A model generated the notes under the pieces. The model had not been told where the DNA came from. It ran no database searches and saw only the letters and a program-made list of their open reading frames with translations. A stretch of 64,000 bases of DNA from Jeotgalicoccus meleagridis (GTDB lineage: Bacteria; Bacillota; Bacilli; Staphylococcales; Salinicoccaceae): assembly GCF_903994045.1 (NCBI RefSeq), contig NZ_CAJEWD010000007.1, positions 98,886 through 162,885 of the forward strand. The letters run 5' to 3'. Both the position numbers and the translations under genes were made by a program. This document shows positions 1-10,259 of this stretch, in pieces (positions within the stretch are counted from its first letter, which is position 1; every line of letters begins with the position of its first letter).

Positions 1-1
1 A

Positions 2-2152
2 GGTGTGACAGACATAGAGGTCTTTACGCCTGAACACTTAGCTGAAGTGTACGATGGTTTACAGCCCTTACAAATCATTGACTTAAAAGGTCTTATGGGA
101 GATAAATCAGATAATATTCCAGGTGTACCTGGCGTCGGCGAAAAGACTGCAGTCAAGCTGTTAAAAGAATACGGTAGTGTCGAAAATGTTCTTGATAATC
201 TCGACAAAGTGACGGCTAAAAAACTGAATGAAAACTTAACAAATAATAGAGATATTGCATTGATGAGTAAAGATCTTGCGACAATTTATAGAGATATGGA
301 CTTTGACTTTAAGATCGATGACTTGAAATTTAAAGATGAAGACCGTCCTGAAAAATATGAGCTATTTAAAGACATGGAGTTTAATTCACTCTTAGATAAG
401 ATGGACGAACAGGAAGTCGAAGAAGTTGCTGAATTCACAGCTAAGCCAACTACATCATTTAAGGATTTTTCTGATGCAGTATCCGTATTTTTAGAAGTAC
501 ACGGTGAAAACTACTTAAAACTTCAACCTGAATTTATCGGTATTAGTGACGAACAATTTGTTATGACTAAAAAAGTAGAAGATATTGATTTAGAGGACTT
601 TAAGGAATTCCTCGAGTCACGTAAAACAGTGAAGACCTATGATTTAAAAAGACAAGTTGCGCTCTTAGACCATCTAGATATTAAGTTCGATCACTTTACA
701 GATGACATCATGTTAGCGAGCTTTTTAATTAACCCATCTAAAAAAATTATCGATGTCGCTGAAACTGTTGCTGATTTTAATATTTCAATTAACAGCGATG
801 ACTTTCATTACGGTAAAGGTCGTAATAAAAAAGATCCAAGTACAGAAGAAACAATAGACTTTCTTAGCGATAAAGTTCAAGCTATTCATCAAGTAGCTGA
901 CTTAATGACAGAAAAACTTAAAAAAGATGAAATGTATTCACTGTGGCATGATTTAGAAATTCCATTAGCTAAAGTGCTTGTACAAATGGAATTAAAAGGT
1001 ATTAAAGTTCAAAGAGAACGCTTAGAAAAGATGGAAGTTGAACTCCAAGGACAGTTAGATGATATCGAAGAAAAAATTTATGAGCTTGCTGGAGAGAAGT
1101 TTAATATTAATTCTCCTAAACAGCTCGGTGTCATTCTCTTTGAAAAACTGGAGTTACCAGTCATTAAAAAGACTAAGACTGGATATTCGACTGCGGTGGA
1201 TGTCTTAGAAAAACTTCAAGATAAGCATGAAATTATCGACTACATCTTACATTATCGTACGGTCTCAAAACTCCAATCAACTTATGTCATTGGACTTCAA
1301 GACGAAGTGAGCGAAGATGGACGGATTCATACACGCTTTAACCAAACTCTAGCTCAAACAGGTCGTTTATCATCTGTAGAACCGAATCTACAAAATATTC
1401 CGATCCGTCTAGAAGAGGGTAGAAAAATTAGACAAGCTTTTGTACCTTCTAAAGAAGAAAACGTGCTTTTAGGACTGGATTACTCACAAATCGAACTTAG
1501 AGTGCTTGCTGCGATTACTAAAGATGAATCCATGATGGAAGCCTTCAATAATGATATTGATATCCATACAAAAACTGCTATGGAAGTCTACGGTGTTGAG
1601 CTAGATGGTGTCACACCAATCATGAGAAGAAATGCTAAGGCGGTTAACTTTGGTATTGTCTATGGCATCAGTGATTATGGTTTAAGCCAAAATTTAGGTA
1701 TCACACGTAAAGAGGCAGCTCAGTTTATAGATACTTATCTGTCATCTTTTAAAGATGTTAAGCAGTTTATGCATGATGTGGTTCAAGATGCGAAAAGAGA
1801 CGGCTATGTGACAACCTTATTACACAGAAGACGTTATCTGCCGGATATTAATAGTCGTAATTTTAATGCAAGATCCTTTGCAGAAAGAACTGCAATGAAC
1901 TCACCAATTCAAGGTTCTGCAGCAGACATTATTAAACTTGCTATGGTTAAATATGCTGAGAGTGAAAAGGTTAAAGATTTTGATGTAGAACTACTTTTAC
2001 AAATCCATGATGAATTGATCTTCGATATTCCTAAAAGTCAGGTCGAGGATTTTATCCCAGTGATTACAGAAATTATGGAGGACGCACTTGAGATTGGTGT
2101 GCCCCTAAAAGTAGAAGCGGGTTACGGCAAAGATTGGTATGAAGTGAAGTAG
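2..2152 (+). CDS. polA: DNA polymerase I, 5'-truncated by the window edge
   Basis: Repair and Okazaki-fragment-processing DNA polymerase. The reading frame is open to the window edge, so the true start lies upstream; a GTG at 5 is internal. What is visible begins at the end of the 5'-3' exonuclease domain, with the helix-hairpin-helix IPGVPGVGEK near visible residue 38. A 3'-5' exonuclease-like region follows, then the family A polymerase core: motif A (DYSQIELRVLA, about 491), motif B (RRNAKAVNFGIVYG, about 540) and motif C (QIHDE, about 667). Gram-positive Pol I usually has an inactive 3'-5' domain; I did not verify that here. It is followed 8 bp later by mutM, and the polA-mutM-coaE order is the usual staphylococcal one. 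Confidence 0.97.
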   Translation, partial: GVTDIEVFTPEHLAEVYDGLQPLQIIDLKGLMGDKSDNIPGVPGVGEKTAVKLLKEYGSVENVLDNLDKVTAKKLNENLTNNRDIALMSKDLATIYRDMDFDFKIDDLKFKDEDRPEKYELFKDMEFNSLLDKMDEQEVEEVAEFTAKPTTSFKDFSDAVSVFLEVHGENYLKLQPEFIGISDEQFVMTKKVEDIDLEDFKEFLESRKTVKTYDLKRQVALLDHLDIKFDHFTDDIMLASFLINPSKKIIDVAETVADFNISINSDDFHYGKGRNKKDPSTEETIDFLSDKVQAIHQVADLMTEKLKKDEMYSLWHDLEIPLAKVLVQMELKGIKVQRERLEKMEVELQGQLDDIEEKIYELAGEKFNINSPKQLGVILFEKLELPVIKKTKTGYSTAVDVLEKLQDKHEIIDYILHYRTVSKLQSTYVIGLQDEVSEDGRIHTRFNQTLAQTGRLSSVEPNLQNIPIRLEEGRKIRQAFVPSKEENVLLGLDYSQIELRVLAAITKDESMMEAFNNDIDIHTKTAMEVYGVELDGVTPIMRRNAKAVNFGIVYGISDYGLSQNLGITRKEAAQFIDTYLSSFKDVKQFMHDVVQDAKRDGYVTTLLHRRRYLPDINSRNFNARSFAERTAMNSPIQGSAADIIKLAMVKYAESEKVKDFDVELLLQIHDELIFDIPKSQVEDFIPVITEIMEDALEIGVPLKVEAGYGKDWYEVK

Positions 2153-2160
2153 GTGGAAAG

Positions 2161-3024
2161 ATGCCAGAGTTACCAGAAGTAGAGTTAGTTAAAAGAGAGT
2201 TGACACCTGTTATAAATAGAAAAATTACAGGTGTTGAACTGTCATCTTATATATATAAGGGCCATCGTGAAGGTAAGAAAACCATCATCAAGGAACCAAT
2301 CGATTCATTTATCCAAACTGTGACAGGTAAGACTATTTTACACCTTGGTCGCCGGGGTAAATATTTATATTTTATTTTAAGTGATGATTTTAAAACGACG
2401 CACATTATCAGTCATTTGGGCATGAGTGGTGCCTATTTTATAGTCAATGATCTTGATGATATCAAAGAAGATAATTTTAAAAAGCACCGTCAAGTCATTC
2501 TTAGTCTAGATAATGGGCAAAAACTGATTTATTCGGATATTAGACGATTCGGTGAAATGCACACCTATGATAGTCTACAAGATTTCCCGCCCTTTAAGCG
2601 GATGGCACCTGAATATACCGATCATTTAAGTCGAGAACATTTTATAAGAAGCTTACATTCAAAGAAATTCTCAGAAAAAATGATTAAGGCTGCCATTATG
2701 GATAGTGAAGTGATTCCTGGTGTCGGTAATATTTACGCTTCGGAAAGTCTTTATCTGTCACATATCTTACCCACAAAAAAGGTGAAGAATATTTCAGATA
2801 AACGTCTGTCTAACTTATTTGATAAGATTTGTGAGGTGTTTGAACTCTCCTTATCAAGAGGTGGCTCGACGATTTCTGACTACCGTTCTGTTACAGGCGG
2901 TAAAGGTGAAATGCAGCACAGCTTTAAAGTTTATCAACAAAAGCAATGTCCTTTAGGGCATGACTTAAAGACAAAAGTGATCAATACAAGAAATACATTT
3001 TACTGTACAACATGTCAGAGGTGA
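2161..3024 (+). CDS. mutM: Formamidopyrimidine-DNA glycosylase (Fpg/MutM)
   Basis: Base-excision repair glycosylase/AP lyase that removes 8-oxoguanine. The N-terminus MPELPEVE supplies the catalytic proline (Pro2, first residue after Met removal) and Glu3. Lys67 in GRRGKYLYF matches the conserved beta-hairpin lysine. The helix-two-turn-helix region includes PGVGNIYASE. The C-terminal zinc finger is odd: instead of C-x2-C-x16-C-x2-C it reads C263-P-L-G-H267 ... C282-x2-C285, so the second cysteine is missing, with a histidine nearby that might replace it. The length (287 aa) is normal. It lies between polA and coaE with short gaps, consistent with one operon. Confidence 0.96.
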   Translation: MPELPEVELVKRELTPVINRKITGVELSSYIYKGHREGKKTIIKEPIDSFIQTVTGKTILHLGRRGKYLYFILSDDFKTTHIISHLGMSGAYFIVNDLDDIKEDNFKKHRQVILSLDNGQKLIYSDIRRFGEMHTYDSLQDFPPFKRMAPEYTDHLSREHFIRSLHSKKFSEKMIKAAIMDSEVIPGVGNIYASESLYLSHILPTKKVKNISDKRLSNLFDKICEVFELSLSRGGSTISDYRSVTGGKGEMQHSFKVYQQKQCPLGHDLKTKVINTRNTFYCTTCQR

Positions 3025-3028
3025 CTAA

Positions 3029-3622
3029 ATGAATAAGGTAATTGGTCTTACTGGTGGAATTGCGAGTGGTAAGACAACGGTAAGTAATTATTTAAAAGAT
3101 CAGGGTTTTGTGGTCTTAGATGCCGATGAGTATTCAAGAAAGACAACAGCAAAAGATGGTCCTGCTATTCCTCAAATTGTAGAGGCATTCGGTCAAGATA
3201 TTTTAGATGAAGATGGCAATTTAAATAGGGCGAAACTCGGTCAAATTATCTTTAATGATAAAAGTAAGCGACAGATACTCAATGAAATTGTGCACCCTTT
3301 AATCAGACAAATGATGAATGCTGATCAAGAAAAATATATAAAAGAAGGGCATGTTTTCTTAGACATTCCCTTACTCTTTGAAAATGGACTCGATAAAAAT
3401 TGCGATTTGATTATTACAGTCTATGTGGATGAAAAAGTCCAAATGGAAAGACTACAAGCTAGAAACAATTTAAGTAGTGAAGAAGCGAAATCAAGAATAG
3501 ATAGTCAGATGTCTCTTTTAGAAAAGAAAAATATGAGTGACATCGTCTTTGATAACAATGGTGATTTACCTTCCTTGTACAAACAAGTGGATAAATTTGC
3601 TAATGAATTAAAAAGTATGTGA
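3029..3622 (+). CDS. coaE: Dephospho-CoA kinase
   Basis: Last step of coenzyme A synthesis: phosphorylates the ribose 3'-OH of dephospho-CoA. The P-loop GGIASGKT lies at residues 9-16. Further on are the CoaE-typical LDADEYSR segment and the DIPLLFENG lid-region motif. The length is 197 aa, normal for the family. It starts 4 bp after the mutM stop and is probably co-transcribed with polA-mutM; the next gene, gapB, has its own promoter. Confidence 0.96.
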   Translation: MNKVIGLTGGIASGKTTVSNYLKDQGFVVLDADEYSRKTTAKDGPAIPQIVEAFGQDILDEDGNLNRAKLGQIIFNDKSKRQILNEIVHPLIRQMMNADQEKYIKEGHVFLDIPLLFENGLDKNCDLIITVYVDEKVQMERLQARNNLSSEEAKSRIDSQMSLLEKKNMSDIVFDNNGDLPSLYKQVDKFANELKSM

Positions 3623-3629
3623 AAACGCG

Positions 3630-3658
3630 TTCAAACGGACGAGTAAATGTGTTATACT
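3630..3658 (+). promoter_or_regulatory. Promoter of gapB
   Basis: A -35 box TTCAAA (3630-3635) and a -10 box TATACT (3653-3658) are separated by exactly 17 bp. The -10 ends 36 bp before the gapB start, in the only sizeable gap between coaE and gapB. The -35 matches the consensus at 4 of 6 positions. Confidence 0.6.
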
Positions 3659-3694
3659 ATTTAAGAAAAATGAACTTTTAAAGGAGCTCTAGTC

Positions 3695-4702
3695 ATGAAA
3701 AAAGTTGCAATTAATGGTTTAGGTAGAATTGGTAGGATGGTATTTAGAATCGTTCTTGATTCAGAGGAGTTAGATCTTGTTGCAATCAACGCAACTCACC
3801 CTGCTACAACAATCGCACACTTAATTAAGTATGATTCTACACATGGTACTTATGACAAAGATGTTCAAGTTGTTGGGGAAGACAAAATTTCTGTAGATGG
3901 TAAGGAAATTACGATTACTAGTGACAGAAACCCTGAAAACCTACCTTGGAAAGACTTAGGTATTGATATTGTTATTGAAGCGACCGGTGCATTTAACCAC
4001 GGAGACAAAGCACAAGCTCATATAAATGCGGGCGCTAAAAAAGTCCTCTTAACCGGACCGTCTAAAGGTGGTAACGTTCAAACACTCGTACGCGGTGTGA
4101 ACTGTGCAACTTTAGATACAACTTCTTATGATGTCTTTTCAAATGCATCATGTACTACGAACTGCTTAGCACCTGTTGCTAAAGTTCTAAATGACGAATT
4201 CGGTATAAAAAATGGTCTTGTAACAACAGTACACGCTTATACAAATGACCAACAAAATATTGACAATCCGCACAAAGACTTGCGTCGTGCGCGCTCTGCA
4301 GCAGAAAATATTATTCCAACATCTACTGGTGCTGCTAAGGCGACTGCTTTAGTTTTACCAGAACTTAAAGGAAAACTTGATGGTATGGCACTTCGTGTTC
4401 CAGTATCAAACGTTTCCTTAGTTGACTTAGTTGTTGACCTTGAAAAAGAAGTAACTAAAGAAGAAGTGAACGAAGTATTCAAGAAATACGAAGCGGACGC
4501 TATGAAAGGTATTCTAGGTGTCAGCGATCAGCCACTAGTATCTAGAGACTTTAACACTGATCCACGTAGCTCTATTGTCGACTCAGACTTGACTATGGTA
4601 ATGGATGGTAACAAAGTTAAAGTACTTTCTTGGTACGATAATGAGTGGGGATACTCAGTAAGATGTGTAGAATTAGCAGAAATGATTGCTAAAAACATTT
4701 AA
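3695..4702 (+). CDS. gapB: Glyceraldehyde-3-phosphate dehydrogenase, GapB type
   Basis: Interconverts glyceraldehyde-3-phosphate and 1,3-bisphosphoglycerate. The Rossmann motif INGLGRIGR is at residues 6-14. The catalytic Cys153 lies in SNASCTTNC, and the C-terminal signature WYDNEWGYS is intact. The length is 335 aa. Assignment to GapB (the gluconeogenic, NADPH-preferring paralogue) rather than glycolytic GapA rests on the location between coaE and nrdR, where Bacillus and Staphylococcus keep gapB; cofactor preference cannot be read safely from the sequence. It has its own promoter and a strong terminator. Start ATG follows an AAGGAG site. Confidence 0.92.
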   Translation: MKKVAINGLGRIGRMVFRIVLDSEELDLVAINATHPATTIAHLIKYDSTHGTYDKDVQVVGEDKISVDGKEITITSDRNPENLPWKDLGIDIVIEATGAFNHGDKAQAHINAGAKKVLLTGPSKGGNVQTLVRGVNCATLDTTSYDVFSNASCTTNCLAPVAKVLNDEFGIKNGLVTTVHAYTNDQQNIDNPHKDLRRARSAAENIIPTSTGAAKATALVLPELKGKLDGMALRVPVSNVSLVDLVVDLEKEVTKEEVNEVFKKYEADAMKGILGVSDQPLVSRDFNTDPRSSIVDSDLTMVMDGNKVKVLSWYDNEWGYSVRCVELAEMIAKNI

Positions 4703-4715
4703 CAAAGATGACAAA

Positions 4716-4744
4716 GGGAAATGGCAAAGGCCATTCCCTTTTTT
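4716..4744 (+). terminator. Rho-independent terminator after gapB
   Basis: Stem GGGAAATGGC / GCCATTCCC with one bulged A and a 4-nt loop, followed by six Ts. It lies 14 bp after the gapB stop. Confidence 0.85.
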
Positions 4745-4779
4745 GTTATACTTAAATAAAATATATTTCGGAGGTCAAT

Positions 4780-5199
4780 ATGAAACTAGTAAAAAAAGAT
4801 GGTCAGAATTTTGAACTCAACATTCACGCTGAAACTGTAGACTTTAAAGGTGAAACATATGACATCATCATCCATGACGGTGATGTTGGACGTGCTGGAC
4901 ACATCGCTTCTAACAACTTCCTAGTTAAATATGATCATATCGATTTACTGATTGAACAGTTTAAAGGACGTAAAGGCAATGTCGATAAGTATCAAGGTTT
5001 TGAAGGCTTTATGCTAATCAGAAACGGCAAGAAGATGACCGTATTAACTGGTTGGTCATCGACAGAAGCTTTCCAAGCTTGGGTAGACTCAGAAGCTTTC
5101 CAAAACTCTCACGTGAAAAAAGAAGCGCGTGTTAAAGCTGAAGGTAGCGAGCATTTAGAAGAAATGCCAGTTCGAGAAAACTATACAGTAGAAGTTTAG
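4780..5199 (+). CDS. ABM-domain protein, HmoB/TRAP-like
   Basis: A 139-aa protein whose second half carries an antibiotic-biosynthesis-monooxygenase (ABM) fold signature: a TGWSSTEAFQAWVDSEAF stretch near residues 90-107, followed by a histidine. This pattern is shared by the haem-degrading monooxygenases HmoA/HmoB and IsdG and by the staphylococcal TRAP protein. The overall layout, with an N-terminal half of no obvious motif before the ABM unit, resembles HmoB/TRAP, though it is shorter than their roughly 165 aa. Haem-degrading activity is only an inference. It is a single-gene unit: a TATACT box at 4747-4752, an SD of CGGAGG, and a long perfect terminator behind it. In Bacillus, speD lies at this place between gapB and nrdR. 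Confidence 0.7.
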   Translation: MKLVKKDGQNFELNIHAETVDFKGETYDIIIHDGDVGRAGHIASNNFLVKYDHIDLLIEQFKGRKGNVDKYQGFEGFMLIRNGKKMTVLTGWSSTEAFQAWVDSEAFQNSHVKKEARVKAEGSEHLEEMPVRENYTVEV

Positions 5200-5200
5200 A

Positions 5201-5242
5201 ACAATCATCTCACTAGTTGGCACTAGTGAGATGATTGTTTTT
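5201..5242 (+). terminator. Strong hairpin terminator
   Basis: A perfect 17-bp stem (5201-5217 with 5222-5238) with loop TGGC, running into a T tract. It separates the ABM gene from nrdR. Confidence 0.9.
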
Positions 5243-5311
5243 ACTTTCCAAGTAAGGTGTTGAGAGTGTTATAATGAGTTAAGTATTTTAACTATGAAGA
5301 GGTGAAGTCTA

Positions 5312-5782
5312 ATGCGCTGTCCAAATTGCAGACATACTAGTTCAAAAGTTGTTGACTCAAGACATGCAGATGAAATGAATGCCATTCGCCGTCGCCGTGA
5401 ATGTGATAACTGCGGTACGAGATTCACGACTTTTGAAAGGATGGAACTATCACCGTTAGTCGTCATTAAAAAAGATGGAACGAGAGAAGTCTTCGACAGA
5501 GCAAAAGTCTTAGATGGCTTGTTAAAAGCTTGTGAAAAAAGAGCGATTCCATATGAAGAAATTGAAAAACGGGCGGACAAAGTAGAAGCAAACTTAAGGA
5601 ATTTAAATAAGGCTGAGATTACATCTAATGACATTGGCGAATCAGTTATGGAAGAATTGATCAGCTTAGATCAAGTGGCCTATGTCAGATTTGCTTCGGT
5701 CTATAGGGAATTTAAAGATGTCAATCAATTGATGGATATCGTCAAAAATCTCGAAAAGGGTAAGAATGAGCATGAAATTTAA
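5312..5782 (+). CDS. nrdR: Transcriptional repressor NrdR
   Basis: ATP/dATP-sensing repressor of ribonucleotide reductase genes. An N-terminal zinc ribbon uses Cys3, Cys6, Cys31 and Cys34, and the basic stretch RRRRE precedes the second cysteine pair. An ATP-cone domain follows from about residue 46 ([14 protein letters not shown]). The length of 156 aa is typical. Its 3' end overlaps the dnaB start by 17 nt, giving the conserved nrdR-dnaB-dnaI unit. Confidence 0.97.
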   Translation: MRCPNCRHTSSKVVDSRHADEMNAIRRRRECDNCGTRFTTFERMELSPLVVIKKDGTREVFDRAKVLDGLLKACEKRAIPYEEIEKRADKVEANLRNLNKAEITSNDIGESVMEELISLDQVAYVRFASVYREFKDVNQLMDIVKNLEKGKNEHEI

Positions 5783-7091
5783 CCAGCGCTTAAAACCGAA
5801 TACGGAGTTTATCGTCTATAAGACTTATCAGTTATCTTCTGATCATCGAACAATTTTAAGTGATCTTTATCTTCCACTTATTGGGACAGGTGCGTTTTCT
5901 CTATACTTTTACTTACATGAATCAACAAGAGATGATAATATATTAAAAATTCGCTTCCACAGAGAAGTGATTGATGAACTAAATACTACCTTAAGTGAAT
6001 TAACCACTTATTTAGATAAGCTTGAAGGCATTGGGCTCATTCGTTCTTACATGTCAACAGAAGAACATGCAGACCGTTTTGTTTACCGTTTGTCTTCACC
6101 ACTCAGTGCTGAGAAATTCTTTAAGGATCCTATGTTGTCCATGTATTTATTTAGTCAAATCGGTACGGTTAAATTTAACGATAAAAAAGAACGCTTAACA
6201 TATCCTGACTTACCCGACAACCTTACTGAAGTGACTAAAAAGTTTACAGATGTTTATCATCAAACCAATGATCACAACTTCACTGTACCAAATGAACAGT
6301 TTAAAGATGAGAACACAAGTCGAGGACCAACCGTCGATTTAGACGACTTTGATTTTGAAGTCTTGTTTACGCATTTAAAAGGAACTCGAGTTGATAAAAA
6401 GTTCTTTACTAAAGAAGCGAGTAGACTCATTGTTCAACTTAGTGATTTATTTAGTTTGAATGCCTATGATTTAAAACAAATTCTCTTAGCTTCAACTAGT
6501 CCACAGTTTGGTATTGACTTAGAGACTTTGAAAAGAGAAGCGAGAAAATACTATCAAAAAGAAAGTGGTAAGAGTGTCCCAACATTTACTCAACAAGAAA
6601 AAAATGAGGAAATGGAAAATCTGTCTTATTTTGAAAGACTAGATAGGGTGAGTCCACTAGACCGCATTAATGACTTAAGACAGCATCAGGTGAGTGAAAA
6701 CGACTTAAAAGTTGTGACTGAAGTCATTGTTAAAACAACTTTAGAAAATGGTGTCATTAATATCTTGCTTGAATATGCTCTGCAAATGAAAGACGGGGAA
6801 TTACCACTCCGCTATGTCATGACCATTGCAGAAAACTGGCAGAAAGAAGGATTCAGAACTGCAGAGGAAGCCTATAAGTCTATTATGGACTTTCGTGATA
6901 GTCAGGCAGAGAGAAGAAAGAAAAAGTCTTATAACAAAGGAAATTCAGGTGAATCAGAGCCTGCTTGGTTAAAAGATAGAGCGAAGGATAAAATATCTGA
7001 TAGAAAAATTCGTAAAAACCAAGGAACACTTAAGACAGCGAGAGAAGATGAAGCTTTAAGTGATATGATTAACAAATTTAGGGAAAATTAG
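5766..7091 (+). CDS. dnaB: Replication initiation and membrane attachment protein DnaB
   Basis: Firmicute helicase-loading protein (not the helicase of the same name in E. coli). With DnaD and DnaI it loads the replicative helicase at oriC and at stalled forks. 441 aa, as expected. Identification rests on the overall sequence and the nrdR-dnaB-dnaI order. The C-terminal DnaB/DnaD-like helical region (about 300-390, with a [17 protein letters not shown] segment) and a very basic tail are visible. The start overlaps nrdR; ATG at 5772 is an alternative 2 codons downstream. Confidence 0.93.
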   Translation: MSMKFNQRLKPNTEFIVYKTYQLSSDHRTILSDLYLPLIGTGAFSLYFYLHESTRDDNILKIRFHREVIDELNTTLSELTTYLDKLEGIGLIRSYMSTEEHADRFVYRLSSPLSAEKFFKDPMLSMYLFSQIGTVKFNDKKERLTYPDLPDNLTEVTKKFTDVYHQTNDHNFTVPNEQFKDENTSRGPTVDLDDFDFEVLFTHLKGTRVDKKFFTKEASRLIVQLSDLFSLNAYDLKQILLASTSPQFGIDLETLKREARKYYQKESGKSVPTFTQQEKNEEMENLSYFERLDRVSPLDRINDLRQHQVSENDLKVVTEVIVKTTLENGVINILLEYALQMKDGELPLRYVMTIAENWQKEGFRTAEEAYKSIMDFRDSQAERRKKKSYNKGNSGESEPAWLKDRAKDKISDRKIRKNQGTLKTAREDEALSDMINKFREN

Positions 7092-7099
7092 GTGAGTCT

Positions 7100-8020
7100 A
7101 TGGAACCGTTGAGCAGTTATATTAAAAACTCACAAAAAATACAAGAAAATAATGACCGCATTTATCATGAAATCGTCAATCACCCGAAGATGAAAGCATT
7201 TATGGCTGCACATGAAGGTGAGATTACCAGGTCTATGATTCAAAATGACTTAATGGTCTTAAAACATTATGTCAATCAAAAAGATGAATGTGAACCGGCA
7301 GGTGACGGTAAATGTCTTAGTCATCCGGATGGTTTTATTATTAAATTAGAAATTCGTCAAGGACGCTTCAATATGGTCTACAAAAAGTGTCCAATCAGAG
7401 AAAAATACGAGGACTTCTTAAAGCGTGAAAGTTTAATTCAAAGCTTCCATATACCGAGAGATGTTAGAGAAGCGACCTTCGATTCGATTTATATCAATGA
7501 AGGGCGTAGACAAGTCTTAGAAAATGCCATTACAAAAGCTTCCAAAATCGCACGTGGTGAAGACTACAGGGGACTCTATCTGTACGGTGAATTTGGCATA
7601 GGAAAATCCTATATACTCGGTTGTATAGCAAATGAGTTAAAGGAAAAGTCAATATCATCAATGATGATATATGTTCCTGAGATCTTAAGAGATTTAAAAG
7701 CAGGCTTTAACGACGGGACAACAAATGAGAGGTATGATGCGATTAGAAATGCTGAAGTTTTAATCCTGGATGATCTAGGTGCTGAGGATGTTACCGCTTG
7801 GAGCCGTGATGAAGTGATTACAAGTATTTTAAATTACCGCATGGTTGAACAGCTACCGACTTTTATCAGTTCAAACTTTGCCATCGATGACTTAGTGGGT
7901 CGCTATGCCTACACTAAAACGAACGGTAAAGAAGAGACCAAAGCGCTTAGAATGGTCGAAAGAATTCGTGCTTTATGTGAAGAAGTGGAATTAAAAGGCG
8001 ATAACCTGCGCCGCTCATAG
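7100..8020 (+). CDS. dnaI: Primosomal helicase loader DnaI
   Basis: AAA+ ATPase that loads the replicative helicase DnaC, partnering DnaB and DnaD. The N-terminal part contains cysteines (64, 72, 97) and histidines in the region that binds zinc in Bacillus DnaI. Walker A GEFGIGKS is at 163-170 and the Walker B VLILDDLG follows about 50 residues later. 306 aa. It sits 8 bp after dnaB and shares its operon; the thrS promoter begins right at its end. Confidence 0.96.
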   Translation: MEPLSSYIKNSQKIQENNDRIYHEIVNHPKMKAFMAAHEGEITRSMIQNDLMVLKHYVNQKDECEPAGDGKCLSHPDGFIIKLEIRQGRFNMVYKKCPIREKYEDFLKRESLIQSFHIPRDVREATFDSIYINEGRRQVLENAITKASKIARGEDYRGLYLYGEFGIGKSYILGCIANELKEKSISSMMIYVPEILRDLKAGFNDGTTNERYDAIRNAEVLILDDLGAEDVTAWSRDEVITSILNYRMVEQLPTFISSNFAIDDLVGRYAYTKTNGKEETKALRMVERIRALCEEVELKGDNLRRS

Positions 8021-8021
8021 C

Positions 8022-8049
8022 TTGATTTTAAAGATTAAACGTGTATAAT
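8022..8049 (+). promoter_or_regulatory. Promoter of the thrS T-box transcript
   Basis: TTGATT (8022-8027), a 16-bp spacer and TATAAT (8044-8049). The same hexamers and spacing precede the pheS T-box, so the two tRNA-synthetase leaders have matching promoters. Confidence 0.8.
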
Positions 8050-8054
8050 GAATG

Positions 8055-8284
8055 CTATATTTCATTAATAAATCCAATGGACAAGACAGTTTGTACCGTT
8101 TATTTTTAGAGAGTGCACATTAGCTGAAAGTGCATAATAAAGGCGGATTGTTACTACCAGAGAAGGATGGCTCTTTAATCGGAGTCCGGTTTGAACCGAT
8201 ATATTCTCACTGAGGCATGAGTTTATGCGAATCAGGGTGGTACCGCGTCAAAAACGCCCCTATATTTATAGGGGCGTTTTTTTC
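8055..8284 (+). promoter_or_regulatory. T-box riboswitch of thrS
   Basis: tRNA-sensing leader expected to respond to uncharged tRNA-Thr. Directly visible are the T-box sequence AGGGTGGTACCGCG (8234-8247), which pairs with the tRNA acceptor end in this class, and a terminator with stem ACGCCCC (8254-8260) / GGGGCGT (8271-8277) and a T run. An AGAGAG element near 8109 and GC-rich stem I/II helices lie upstream. The specifier codon was not assigned with certainty. Confidence 0.92.
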
Positions 8285-8325
8285 TTTTTATTTATAATCT
8301 AATTAAAGTATTGGAGGAAATAACC

Positions 8326-10257
8326 ATGACAGAACAAATTCAAGTTAAATTTCCAGACGGTAATGTTAAAGCATTCGATTTTGGTGTCACTCCAGAAGAA
8401 ATTGCTGCATCAATTTCTCCAGGTCTAAAAAAAGCAGCACTTGCAGCTAGAGTCGATGGTGAACTTTACGATTTAACACGTCCGCTTGAGAGTGATTCAG
8501 AAATTGCTCTAATTACAAATAAAGATGAAGAAGGCTTAGAGATTCTTCGTCACTCAACAGCTCACCTGATGGCACAGGCTTTAAAACGTCTATATGGTGA
8601 AGTACACTTTGGTGTCGGTCCAGTCATTGAGGAAGGTTTCTATTACGATTTTGATATGGAAGAAAACATCTCATCTGAAGATTTCCCTAAAATCGAAAAA
8701 GAAATGAAGCGTATTGTGGATGAAAACATTCCAATCGAACGTCGTGTTTTAAGTCGAGATGAAGCAAAAACTTTCTTTGAAAATGATCCATATAAACAAG
8801 AATTGATCGATGCCATTCCAGAAGATGAACTCGTGACAGTCTATAGCCAAGGTGAATTTACTGACCTTTGCCGCGGAGTCCACGTACCGAGAACATCTAA
8901 AATTAAAGTGTTTAAACTTTTATCAACAGCGGGTGCTTACTGGCGCGGAGATTCAAACAACAAGATGTTACAACGTATTTACGGTACAGCCTTCTTTGAT
9001 AAAAAAGATCTTGCTGCTTACATGGAATTATTAGAAGAACGTCGTGAAAGAGACCATCGTAAGATCGGCAAAGATATGAAACTCTTTGAAAACAATCAAC
9101 TTATCGGTGCTGGCTTACCATTATGGTTACCAAATGGTGCAACAATTCGCCGTGAGATTGAGCGCTATATCGTCGATAAAGAAGTTTCACTTGGTTACAA
9201 CCATGTGTATACACCAATCATGGCAAACTCTGATTTATACAAGACAAGTGGCCACTGGGATCACTATCAAGACGATATCTTCCCACCAATGAAAGTCGGT
9301 AATGAAGAACTTGTACTACGTCCGATGAACTGTCCACACCACATGATGATCTATAAAAATGAACGTCACTCTTACCGTGAACTACCGATTAGAATTGCTG
9401 AACTTGGTATGATGCACCGCTATGAAGCTTCAGGTGCTGTTTCAGGTTTACAACGCGTTCGAGGTATGGTTCTAAATGATGCCCACGTCTTTGTTCGTCC
9501 AGACCAAATCAAAGACGAATTCATCAGAGTAGTGGAATTAATCCAAGAAGTTTATAAGGACTTTGGAATCAACGATTATAAATTTAGACTTAGCTACCGT
9601 GATCCAGAAGATAAAGAAAAATATTTCGATGATGATGACATGTGGCAACGTGCTGAGAGTATGTTAAAAGAAGCGGTTGATGAAATGGGACTGTCTTATG
9701 TAGAAGAAGAAGGAGAAGCTGCTTTCTATGGCCCTAAACTTGATATTCAAGTAAAAACAGCTCTAGGGAAAGAAGAAACTTTATCAACAGTACAGCTAGA
9801 CTTCCTTTTACCTGAGCGCTTTGACTTAACTTATATTGGACAAGACGGTGAAGAACACAGACCAGTCGTGATCCACCGTGGTGTCGTGTCAACTATGGAA
9901 AGATTTGTTGCCTTCTTAACTGAAGAGTACAAAGGTAACTTCCCACTATGGTTAGCACCGCACCAAGTAGAGATTATTCCAGTTAATGTCGATCTTCACT
10001 ACGACTATGCTCGTGAAATTTACGATGAGATGAAGAGTCAAGGTATCCGCGTTCACATCGATGACCGTAATGAGAAGATGGGTTATAAGATTAGAGACGC
10101 TCAAATGAAGAAAATTAAATACCAAGTCGTAGTCGGCGATAAAGAAAAAGAAGAATCACAAGTTAACGTACGTAAGTACGGTGAAGAAAAACAAGAAACA
10201 TTTGATAAAGAAGAGTTCCTTTATCAATTAATAGATGAGATCAGATTGAAAAAATAA
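8326..10257 (+). CDS. thrS: Threonyl-tRNA synthetase
   Basis: Class II aminoacyl-tRNA synthetase charging tRNA-Thr. Order of domains: TGS (about 1-60), the editing/SAD domain with [12 protein letters not shown], the class II catalytic core with MNCPHHM and [16 protein letters not shown], and a C-terminal anticodon-binding domain. Taken from ATG 8326 it is 643 aa. An in-frame TTG at 8311 is rejected because it lies inside the Shine-Dalgarno stretch TTGGAGGAAA that serves the ATG. Expression is controlled by the T-box upstream. Confidence 0.97.
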   Translation: MTEQIQVKFPDGNVKAFDFGVTPEEIAASISPGLKKAALAARVDGELYDLTRPLESDSEIALITNKDEEGLEILRHSTAHLMAQALKRLYGEVHFGVGPVIEEGFYYDFDMEENISSEDFPKIEKEMKRIVDENIPIERRVLSRDEAKTFFENDPYKQELIDAIPEDELVTVYSQGEFTDLCRGVHVPRTSKIKVFKLLSTAGAYWRGDSNNKMLQRIYGTAFFDKKDLAAYMELLEERRERDHRKIGKDMKLFENNQLIGAGLPLWLPNGATIRREIERYIVDKEVSLGYNHVYTPIMANSDLYKTSGHWDHYQDDIFPPMKVGNEELVLRPMNCPHHMMIYKNERHSYRELPIRIAELGMMHRYEASGAVSGLQRVRGMVLNDAHVFVRPDQIKDEFIRVVELIQEVYKDFGINDYKFRLSYRDPEDKEKYFDDDDMWQRAESMLKEAVDEMGLSYVEEEGEAAFYGPKLDIQVKTALGKEETLSTVQLDFLLPERFDLTYIGQDGEEHRPVVIHRGVVSTMERFVAFLTEEYKGNFPLWLAPHQVEIIPVNVDLHYDYAREIYDEMKSQGIRVHIDDRNEKMGYKIRDAQMKKIKYQVVVGDKEKEESQVNVRKYGEEKQETFDKEEFLYQLIDEIRLKK

Positions 10258-10259
10258 GT

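Noticed and set aside
8311..8325. TTG start for thrS at 8311
   Set aside because: The codon lies within the Shine-Dalgarno sequence of the ATG at 8326.
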